A stretch of 5,868 nt of DNA, taken from assembly GCA_025963615.1 (NCBI GenBank), contig JAOQAL010000437.1, positions 1 to 5,868 on the forward strand, read 5' to 3'. Both the position numbers and the translations under genes were made by a program. The DNA is from Chitinophagaceae bacterium (GTDB lineage: Bacteria; Bacteroidota; Bacteroidia; Chitinophagales; Chitinophagaceae). The notes under the pieces are model-generated. The model did not search any database and was not told the DNA's origin. It saw only the letters and a program-made list of their open reading frames with translations. Shown here piece after piece: positions 1 to 5,868 of the stretch. How positions within the stretch are numbered: the stretch's first letter is position 1; the number at the start of each line of letters is the position of its first letter.

Positions 1-671
1 ATTATGTGGAGATGTTTGCTCAATGGAACAATGTAAAAATCGCGGATGCCCATAAACCCATGCAATGTGCAACTTCTGATGATATTACCATTATCAATTT
101 TGGAATGGGTAGTCCTACTGCGGCTACGGTGATGGATCTCCTGACTGCGATTGAACCAAAAGCCGCTTTATTTCTTGGTAAATGTGGTGGCCTGAAAAAA
201 AGGAATAAAATCGGCGATCTGATTTTGCCGATTGCAGCTATCCGCGGAGAAGGAACTTCCAATGATTATTTTCCCGCTGAGGTACCGGCGATGCCGGCAT
301 TCGCCCTGCAAAAAGCAGTTTCTACGACTATTCGTGATTATGGAGTAGATTACTGGACCGGCACGGTATACACCACGAACCGCCGGGTATGGGAGCATGA
401 CGAAGAATTTAAAAATTATCTGCAGAAAATAAGGGCCTATGCGATTGACATGGAAACAGCGACGGTTTTTACCGTTGGCTTTTTTAACAAAATACCAACC
501 GGTGCTTTATTGCTTGTCAGTGACCAGCCCATGATACCAGAAGGTGTTAAAACGGAAACCAGTGATAAAATAGTGACAGAATCATTTGTAGAAATCCATT
601 TAAAAATAGGAATTGATTCATTAAAGCAACTGATCAATGATGGGCTGACCGTCCGGCATTTACGTTTCTAA
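1..671 (+). CDS. amn: AMP nucleosidase, C-terminal 222 residues (5' end outside window)
   Basis: This enzyme hydrolyses AMP to adenine and ribose 5-phosphate (EC 3.2.2.4) in the cytoplasm, as part of purine salvage and adenylate control. The frame is open to the left edge (first full codon at 3-5, Tyr). The GTG at 6 is therefore an internal Val, not a start, and the gene is cut by the window. Numbering from that Val, visible landmarks of the PNP/UDP phosphorylase fold are NFGMGSPTA (31-39), LGKCGGL (57-63), RGEGTSNDY (80-88), YTTNRRVWEHDEEF (122-135), the nucleoside-binding AIDMETA (146-152, with Met149-Glu150) and VSDQP (171-175), whose Asp173 is the likely general acid. The C-terminus (LTVRHLRF) is complete. 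Compared with the short Bacteroidota form of about 258 residues, as I recall it, roughly 35 residues are missing. This form lacks the long N-terminal regulatory domain of the E. coli enzyme. It is followed after 10 bases by the next plus-strand gene, suggesting co-transcription. Confidence 0.93.
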   Translation, partial: YVEMFAQWNNVKIADAHKPMQCATSDDITIINFGMGSPTAATVMDLLTAIEPKAALFLGKCGGLKKRNKIGDLILPIAAIRGEGTSNDYFPAEVPAMPAFALQKAVSTTIRDYGVDYWTGTVYTTNRRVWEHDEEFKNYLQKIRAYAIDMETATVFTVGFFNKIPTGALLLVSDQPMIPEGVKTETSDKIVTESFVEIHLKIGIDSLKQLINDGLTVRHLRF

Positions 672-681
672 AAACAATAAT

Positions 682-1062
682 ATGAAAATCCTATTTTGTC
701 TCGCTTCCCTGCTTCTTGCTGTCATGTCAAAACAGGATTGCAACAAAAAGAAAATCGTAACGGATACGCTTTATAAAGCAAGGCTTGAAATAAAGGGAAT
801 TTGCATGAACTATACGATAAAAGTATTAGAAGGAAATATAGACACATCACTCATAGCCCCGCATTGGACAGATGAGACGACAGGAAAAGCATATACCCAT
901 GTATTTGCCCTGGGGAACCCCTGTTCATTTCCATCGGCTATCCAGCAAGGCGATGAATTTTTATTCAGGATTGATACTGCAAAAAATCAACATTGTACTG
1001 TATGCCTGGCCTATTACCCCAAGCCTTCAAAACATTTATCCATAATATGCGTTGATAAATGA
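682..1062 (+). CDS. Small putatively exported cysteine-containing protein, function unknown
   Basis: The gene encodes a 126-residue protein whose function I cannot name. The N-terminus ([16 protein letters not shown]) is a short basic start followed by a hydrophobic core, as in an export signal. Cleavage by signal peptidase I after Ser16 is plausible. Cys20 could suggest a lipoprotein, but the residues before it (Lys-Gln-Asp) do not make a normal lipobox. The mature part has Cys at 20, 41, 81, 105, 108 and 123, including a C-T-V-C pair, so disulfides in the periplasm are possible. The remaining sequence ([17 protein letters not shown], then [12 protein letters not shown], then GDEFLFRID) reads as a small beta-rich domain. 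Similar short proteins seem familiar from Chitinophagaceae, but that is recollection, not a search. The ATG at 682 sits in an A-rich context (aaaaacaataat) without Shine-Dalgarno, normal for Bacteroidota. It starts 10 bases after amn and ends 13 bases before the ABC gene. Confidence 0.8.
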   Translation: MKILFCLASLLLAVMSKQDCNKKKIVTDTLYKARLEIKGICMNYTIKVLEGNIDTSLIAPHWTDETTGKAYTHVFALGNPCSFPSAIQQGDEFLFRIDTAKNQHCTVCLAYYPKPSKHLSIICVDK

Positions 1063-1075
1063 CAAATGCCCGCCT

Positions 1076-2800
1076 ATGCCATTATTAAGTATACAAAATC
1101 TTAGCGTCGATTTCATCTCCGCTGATATTGTTACCCCGGCATTAAAAAATATTTCCTTTACTGTTAACAAAGGAGAAATAGTTGCCTTGGTCGGCGAGTC
1201 AGGCTCTGGCAAATCAGTTACAGCCCTTTCGGTCTTGCAATTACTTGGTTCCCCTCCTGCAGTTTATAAAAGTGGTATGATTAATTTCTCGGAAAGCAAC
1301 GATCATGAAATTGATATTTTAAAAGCTGGTAACCGGGAAATACAAAATATCCGTGGCAATAAGATTGCCATGATATTCCAGGAGCCCATGACTTCTTTGA
1401 ATCCCGTGTTAACCTGTGGTAACCAGGTCATGGAATCCATGCTGCGGCACAAAAAGATTTCCACCAAAGAGGCAAAACAACAGACAATAAATTGGTTTGA
1501 AAAAGTAAAACTTCCTAACCCCGCAACTATCTTTAACCGGTACCCTCACCAGCTGAGTGGTGGACAAAAGCAACGCGTTATGATTGCCATCGCCATGTGT
1601 TGTCATCCTTCACTATTGATTTGCGATGAACCTACTACTGCGTTGGATGTAACGGTTCAAAAAACAATTCTTGACCTGATCAGGGAATTGCAACGGCAAC
1701 AGAATATGGGAGTCATATTCATAACACATGACCTGGGAGTTGTTGCTGAAATAGCCGACCGTGCAGTTGTCATGTATCAAGGTGAAATAGCAGAGCAGAA
1801 TACTGTAAAAGAAATATTTCAACACCCCCACCATCCCTATACAAAAGCTTTACTGGCCTGCCGGCCTCTCTTACACAAAAAAGGAGAAAGGTTGCCCGTG
1901 GTAAGTGATTTCATGAATATTAAAAAACCGGAACCGTTTGAAACGAAGGCAGCGCAAGCGGAAAGGCCATATGCTGACAATAAAGAAATAGCTTTAACCG
2001 GTGAGCGGCGACTGCTGGCCGTTGAAAACCTTTGCGTTAAATTTTATTCCCGGAAAAAACTTTTTGGCAGGCCTTCCTCCACCGTTACAGCTGTTGATGA
2101 TGTAAGTTTCGATGTATTTAAAGGCGAAACCCTGGGGCTGGTTGGCGAATCGGGTTGTGGTAAATCGACGCTGGGTAGAGCTTTATTGCGCCTGATCGAA
2201 CCCGATTCCGGGAAAATTATTTATAATGGTGCCGACCTTACCGCGAAAAGAAAAGATGAGTTAGGTGAATTACGAAAAGAAATTCAGGTTATTTTTCAAG
2301 ATCCTTATTCGTCATTAAATCCCCGCTTAACCATTGGCTCAGCCATTGCGGAACCCTTGAAAGTACATCGGCTATTTCATACCCGGCTGGCACGCAAAGA
2401 AAAAGTAATTGAGTTGCTCCAAAAAGTAAATATGCAGCCTGGTCACTTCAACCGGTACCCGCATGAATTCTCGGGAGGACAACGCCAACGCATTGTTATA
2501 GCAAGGGCTTTGGTTCTTCATCCCTCTTTTATTATATGCGATGAATCTGTTTCAGCACTGGATGTCAGTGTGCAGGCACAGGTGCTTAATCTGCTCAATG
2601 ATTTAAAAAAGGAATTCGGCTTTACCGTGATTTTCATTTCACATGACCTGTCAGTGGTGCGTTATATCAGTGACCGCATCCTGGTGATGAAATCCGGGAA
2701 AATAATAGAAACAGGGACCGCGGATGAAATTTATTTCAATCCGAAAACCGAATACACTCAAAAACTGATTACGGCTATTCCGAAGGGCATCCTGAATTAA
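1076..2800 (+). CDS. Double-ATPase ABC transporter protein, oligopeptide/dipeptide importer class
   Basis: This 574-residue protein carries two complete ABC ATPase domains in one chain, like GsiA and YejF or a DppD-DppF fusion. It should power uptake of peptides, glutathione or similar solutes from the cytoplasmic face of the inner membrane. Domain 1 has Walker A GESGSGKS (40-47), Q-loop Gln102, signature LSGGQ (160-164), Walker B LLICDE (180-185), D-loop ALD (189-191) and His218. It ends in the [11 protein letters not shown] segment (250-260) typical of the oligo_HPY region. A linker of about 50 residues follows. Domain 2 has Walker A GESGCGKS (357-364), Gln408, signature FSGGQ (465-469), Walker B FIICDE (485-490) and His523, then [15 protein letters not shown] (555-569). 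Both sites look catalytically intact. I chose the ATG at 1076 because the protein then begins [13 protein letters not shown], as this family does. A TTG at 1052 would add eight unlikely residues overlapping the previous gene. No permease or binding protein lies in the window, so the substrate is inferred only from family. Confidence 0.93.
   Translation: MPLLSIQNLSVDFISADIVTPALKNISFTVNKGEIVALVGESGSGKSVTALSVLQLLGSPPAVYKSGMINFSESNDHEIDILKAGNREIQNIRGNKIAMIFQEPMTSLNPVLTCGNQVMESMLRHKKISTKEAKQQTINWFEKVKLPNPATIFNRYPHQLSGGQKQRVMIAIAMCCHPSLLICDEPTTALDVTVQKTILDLIRELQRQQNMGVIFITHDLGVVAEIADRAVVMYQGEIAEQNTVKEIFQHPHHPYTKALLACRPLLHKKGERLPVVSDFMNIKKPEPFETKAAQAERPYADNKEIALTGERRLLAVENLCVKFYSRKKLFGRPSSTVTAVDDVSFDVFKGETLGLVGESGCGKSTLGRALLRLIEPDSGKIIYNGADLTAKRKDELGELRKEIQVIFQDPYSSLNPRLTIGSAIAEPLKVHRLFHTRLARKEKVIELLQKVNMQPGHFNRYPHEFSGGQRQRIVIARALVLHPSFIICDESVSALDVSVQAQVLNLLNDLKKEFGFTVIFISHDLSVVRYISDRILVMKSGKIIETGTADEIYFNPKTEYTQKLITAIPKGILN
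2797..2800. other. Overlapping convergent stop codons (TTAA)
   Basis: The plus-strand ABC gene stops with TAA at 2798-2800. The minus-strand TraB/GumN gene stops with TAA read from 2799 down to 2797. The two stops share the palindrome TTAA, so the convergent genes overlap by four bases and there is no room for a dedicated intergenic terminator. Any termination signal for either transcript must lie inside the opposite gene. Confidence 0.9.
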
Positions 2801-5800
2801 TAACGGCGTGTTATATCAACTCCAGCCCTGTTATTATCTTTATTGTCATAAAATTCTTTCGCGCTTTTACGGGTTGAATACAGAATTTTCTTTAATGCGC
2901 TTTTAAGCTGATCAGCAATCGGTTCATCTTCTTTGATTTTAGTATCGCTAAGTTCTGTAAAATCATTATCGGGGTGACCGTATTGTAAATATTCTTTTTC
3001 AGTTATCTTCTTTTCATCAAATTCAAACTGCGTCGGATCGGCTGGCAGAAGTCCCACGGTAGCAAGCTTCCAGACATCGTCATCCTTTTTTTGTTTGTAC
3101 TTAAAGAAATAAACGAGCCCTTTATTTCCTTTAAACGCTGTGTTTAAGCTGTCAACATAAATAAGTGAATCCGGTTTATCATATAATTTTGAATCCCGCA
3201 ATTTACTGTAAGCCAGGTCCAGGTGATTATTATATTTGGCAGGAAATAGTTTTAATTTATCCAGCTCTTTTAAATCACTATATAAATTATACCGGTAATC
3301 ATCCAGCGCGGCAAAATAGACGGGCAGTGTATCGGGAATTGCTTTTTTGTTTCGCAGTAACAGCATCATTGTATTGTATTTCAATTTTATATCAGGTGAT
3401 TGCAATAGTTGCTGAAAAAGCGCCTGGACATTTGCATTTGTTTCCCGGTATGGCAATAATAATGTTGCGTACACACTCAATTCATCGTTGCCATCATCTT
3501 TTATTTCACCGTCCGTATCATAAAAAGAATAAGGCGAAGCCGTTTTTCCGACTTTATCATCTTCAGCCTTTCTAATAGCTTTCTTTTTGCCTGCTATAAC
3601 CTGTTTCCTCCATTCGAGTTTCGCTTCCAGTAAAAACTTATCAAAGTACGCATCGTAATCTTTTGCCTGTACCAGGTTGCTGTCAGCCAAATTTGCCAGC
3701 ACGCGCATTACGGGCCACTTATAATCATCGAGGTTCAGCAAAGGCAGCAATCCCGGCAAAATAGCGCGGGTCAATTGAAGTGAATCATAGAGCTCATCTA
3801 AAAAATCTCCATTACTATAATGATATCTTTTGTTGTAAGCCAGCCCACTTAAAGGAGGATAGCTCGTCCAACCTGTATTATTTTTTGTCTGAAGTACCGG
3901 TGGCTCCAGGGAAATAATGCCGGAGAAAACATTCATTGCATAGCCTGTTTGTTGCTGGAGCAATGTTTCCAGCGCGGCATATTGCAATTCAACGGTATCC
4001 CCCGCAGCATAATAGAGTTCTCTCAGATAATCCGAGGATTCTTTTGTAGCCATATCCCTCAGCTTACTGATAAAGGCCTTCTTGGTATCAAGATATTTTT
4101 TCTGCTTCCAGGAAAAAGATTCTATCGCCTTTTTCAGCAACGGCAAGTCAGAAGCACCGGGTTCAATTTCACCTATATTGCTAATCGCTCTTTTACGGGC
4201 TGTGGAATCGGTGCTGAAGAAATCTTCGAAAAAATACTTCGTTTTCCTGACAAAAGGGTTCAGTCCTTTTAATGTGTCAAAGGGTGCAAAAGTTTCAAAG
4301 AACGTTTTTTCAAATAAATCAGCCTGTGTAAGCGAATCGCTTTGTGTAACTATTGAAAAACTAATCCCGTTTTTATAAAAATCTTTTTTTCTGAATATCC
4401 TGCTGCTGCCTTTCTTAGTCAAAACATATTCCCAGGTTTTTGTGTTTCCTGGAAGTTCATTTTTTTTCAACTCCCGGATAACCCAGGTTGAATCGCCACC
4501 CAGGTAGCTTCTAAAATCTTTTTGTTTAAGGCGGATACTATCTTTTTCGAAACGATAGCGCCCGGACTTATAGAATGATACATAGATTTTTTGCCCGGTA
4601 GAATCGTCTTCAATCACGGAGTTCCGATACGTACCTTTTTGGAGTATATCATTTTCATTATTTTCCTCCCCGTCGCCATTATTCAGGTAATCATAATTGT
4701 TCCCAAATTCTATTTTTTCTTTTTTGGGCGATGGGAACACCGGTGATTTAACAGTATAGTATAACGAAGTATCTTTTCTTTCTTTTACCGGACCATAGAC
4801 AAAAGGCGTAATCTCAAATGAGTCGAAGAAGTTCTTCGTTTTTGCATTTTCCTGCCTGTTATGTGCAATAAGGGAATAATAATGCGGGCCCTGAATAACA
4901 AAACGGGCAATAAAAATTGAACCATCTTTATTTTTAAATCTGCAATCCAGTGCCGGATATCCGTTTTGCGTGGTGAACTTCCGGCTAATTTCTTTATCGA
5001 TAAATTCTGACGCAACGAAACTTTCTTCCATCAGACTGAGATCAAATGTATCTTCTTCGGCAAAGTGATAATTGTGAACATCTGAACGGACAATCCGGTA
5101 CCGGGAGTTATCCGATTTATCTTCGGCATCAAATAACCAACTGCCATCGTTGCTTATAAATGCTTCATGAGGCAGATTGACACTGAAACCACCGAAAGAA
5201 GGGGAATATTTTTTCCATTGGATCTCTTTACCATATTCCCGCAGATGGATACTATTGAAAAACTGTTTTGCTTCCACCCCATTTTTTACATAATCATCAT
5301 TACCGCTCATCTTGAAAAAAATGATTTCGAAAGGCGTTATGAAAATATTATATCGTTGTATATCCCCGCGGCGGGTGCGGTTTATAATGTCAAATCCTTT
5401 GTAGCCATTTTTATAGATCACCTGTTTGCTGAGCATTTTACCCGGAATGTTTTCATACAAAACGCTATCAATCTTTTTATAGACCTGCGTCGTACTGTGG
5501 CCCCACATCACATTATTGGTCCGTAACCGGGTAACGATATAATAACTGCCGTTGGCCATATCAGCATATTGCTGCTGATCCGACATTCCATAGTCGTCAT
5601 CCGACCGGTAAAGTCTTCCGGGAATATCTACTTTAAAAAAACGGTCTTCTGAATTATATGTATTAAAAACAACAGGAACATGGATTTTTTCGACTGTTTC
5701 TTTTTGCTTACTATCATTTCTTTTCTCCGTTATTACAGCCCGCAACCTGTACCCTTTGCGACGCAATATTTCAATCACCCCTCTGGAACCTGGCAAATGG

Positions 5801-5868
5801 GCCGCTCCTACTCCCACGAATAAAGAAGAGCCGCTTTTTAAAATCGAATCAATGGAGTGCGCCTGGAT
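2797..5868 (-). CDS. TraB/GumN-family protein with very large C-terminal extension (5' end outside window)
   Basis: The reading frame stays open through the right edge, so 1023 residues are visible and the N-terminus is missing. The GTG at 5815-5817 (reverse strand) is probably internal. The first 17 visible residues ([17 protein letters not shown]) run straight into [29 protein letters not shown], the usual C-terminal end of the TraB/PrgY/GumN (TIKI-like) domain. Its Gly-Ala-Ala-His (21-24) matches the second GxxH motif of that putative metalloprotease superfamily. The first GxxH and any signal peptide would lie beyond the window. Three beta-rich segments follow (about 64-209, 216-354 and 370-531). 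They share a pattern of an aromatic-rich strand at the start and a closing motif like FFNSIHL, FFDSFEI and FFETFAPF. The remainder (about 550-1023) is mostly helical and charged, possibly HEAT-like, with LLPLL-type helices. Only one Cys is visible. The cell location is inferred to be periplasm or envelope. The function of the extension is unknown to me. The TraB assignment is fairly firm; the module boundaries are approximate. Confidence 0.85.
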   Translation of the reverse strand: MQAHSIDSILKSGSSLFVGVGAAHLPGSRGVIEILRRKGYRLRAVITEKRNDSKQKETVEKIHVPVVFNTYNSEDRFFKVDIPGRLYRSDDDYGMSDQQQYADMANGSYYIVTRLRTNNVMWGHSTTQVYKKIDSVLYENIPGKMLSKQVIYKNGYKGFDIINRTRRGDIQRYNIFITPFEIIFFKMSGNDDYVKNGVEAKQFFNSIHLREYGKEIQWKKYSPSFGGFSVNLPHEAFISNDGSWLFDAEDKSDNSRYRIVRSDVHNYHFAEEDTFDLSLMEESFVASEFIDKEISRKFTTQNGYPALDCRFKNKDGSIFIARFVIQGPHYYSLIAHNRQENAKTKNFFDSFEITPFVYGPVKERKDTSLYYTVKSPVFPSPKKEKIEFGNNYDYLNNGDGEENNENDILQKGTYRNSVIEDDSTGQKIYVSFYKSGRYRFEKDSIRLKQKDFRSYLGGDSTWVIRELKKNELPGNTKTWEYVLTKKGSSRIFRKKDFYKNGISFSIVTQSDSLTQADLFEKTFFETFAPFDTLKGLNPFVRKTKYFFEDFFSTDSTARKRAISNIGEIEPGASDLPLLKKAIESFSWKQKKYLDTKKAFISKLRDMATKESSDYLRELYYAAGDTVELQYAALETLLQQQTGYAMNVFSGIISLEPPVLQTKNNTGWTSYPPLSGLAYNKRYHYSNGDFLDELYDSLQLTRAILPGLLPLLNLDDYKWPVMRVLANLADSNLVQAKDYDAYFDKFLLEAKLEWRKQVIAGKKKAIRKAEDDKVGKTASPYSFYDTDGEIKDDGNDELSVYATLLLPYRETNANVQALFQQLLQSPDIKLKYNTMMLLLRNKKAIPDTLPVYFAALDDYRYNLYSDLKELDKLKLFPAKYNNHLDLAYSKLRDSKLYDKPDSLIYVDSLNTAFKGNKGLVYFFKYKQKKDDDVWKLATVGLLPADPTQFEFDEKKITEKEYLQYGHPDNDFTELSDTKIKEDEPIADQLKSALKKILYSTRKSAKEFYDNKDNNRAGVDITRRY
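4276..5679 (-). repeat. Three divergent tandem beta-rich modules inside the TraB/GumN protein
   Basis: Three consecutive segments of about 140-160 residues lie at roughly 5242-5679, 4807-5223 and 4276-4761. Modules 1 and 2 open alike ([13 protein letters not shown] and [11 protein letters not shown]). All three contain a Tyr/Lys-Asn-Gly element in their second half ([30 protein letters not shown]). All three close with an acidic/Phe motif near a Lys or Gln ([32 protein letters not shown]). The layout resembles PsbP/Mog1-like alpha/beta folds, in which an FxVxxP strand opens and an SF-containing helix closes the domain. That fold assignment is inference from pattern only. Module 3 is the most diverged and holds an Asn/Asp/Glu-rich loop at about 4642-4701. 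Confidence 0.45.
5728..5868 (-). other. C-terminal end of TraB/GumN domain, with GxxH motif
   Basis: These codons give the segment [13 protein letters not shown], then [16 protein letters not shown]. The family is known to close with a hydrophobic strand, Gly-x-x-His-Leu-x-Gly, a helix ending in Leu-Leu-x-x-x-Gly-Tyr and a short strand. All of these are visible here. The His is encoded at 5797-5799 and is intact. In TIKI/TraB models the GxxH histidines are proposed metal ligands. The matching first motif and the conserved glutamate cannot be checked because they lie outside the window. Confidence 0.8.

Noticed and set aside
661..668. TACGTTTC as a Bacteroidota -7 promoter box (TAnnTTTG) before the small exported protein
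   Set aside because: It misses the last base, lies in the end of amn, and has no TTTG box at the expected distance upstream.
1052..1075. TTG start for the ABC gene, adding eight residues
   Set aside because: The added residues (MINDKCPP) do not fit the family start and overlap the previous gene; the ATG at 1076 gives the usual N-terminus.
1535..2460. Direct repeat aaccggtaccc at 1535-1545 and 2450-2460
   Set aside because: Both copies encode the conserved Asn-Arg-Tyr-Pro before the ABC signature in the two homologous ATPase domains; this is shared coding constraint, not a mobile or regulatory repeat.
2555..2575. DESVSALD instead of DEPTSALD in the second ATPase as a sign of loss of function
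   Set aside because: The catalytic Glu and the D-loop are intact, and Ser after that Glu is a variant I associate with the second domain of Bacteroidota proteins of this class.
2800..2814. Inverted repeat ATAAC-GGCGT-GTTAT at the convergent junction, as a possible terminator
   Set aside because: The stem is only five pairs, mostly A-T, has no T-tract and lies within the end of the minus-strand gene, so it is likely chance.
3165..3575. 136-codon open frame on the plus strand
   Set aside because: It lies fully opposite the large TraB/GumN gene, shows no recognisable domain and has composition expected of an antisense shadow.
5167..5526. 119-codon open frame on the plus strand
   Set aside because: It is antisense to the conserved beta-rich part of the large minus-strand gene and has no family features of its own.

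Overview
The window looks like chromosomal DNA of a Bacteroidota bacterium, most probably of the Chitinophagaceae or close relatives. This is inferred from the short Bacteroidota-type AMP nucleosidase, A-rich start regions without clear Shine-Dalgarno sites, moderate-to-low GC, and a very long TraB/GumN-type protein of a kind I associate with that group. No database search was possible, so the taxon is an inference.

Layout: the plus strand carries three tightly packed genes. First is the 3' part of an AMP nucleosidase gene (amn, cut by the left edge). After a 10-base gap comes a small, probably exported, cysteine-containing protein of unknown function. After 13 bases comes a double-ATPase ABC protein of the oligopeptide/dipeptide/glutathione importer class. 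The spacing suggests one transcription unit. From 2797 to the right edge, the minus strand carries a single very large gene whose 5' end lies outside the window. Its first visible residues are the C-terminal end of a TraB/GumN (TIKI-like) domain with a Gly-x-x-His motif. These are followed by about 980 residues: three loosely similar beta-rich segments and then a long helical, possibly HEAT-like, tail.

The plus-strand unit and the minus-strand gene converge, and their stop codons overlap within the palindrome TTAA, so there is no intergenic space. There is no gene-free stretch over 300 bases. I saw no tRNA, rRNA, CRISPR array, insertion sequence, attachment site or convincing terminator.

Functionally, amn (purine nucleotide breakdown) and the peptide-type ATPase are ordinary metabolism and transport. 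The part worth a second look is the large C-terminal extension on the TraB/GumN protein, whose role is unknown to me.
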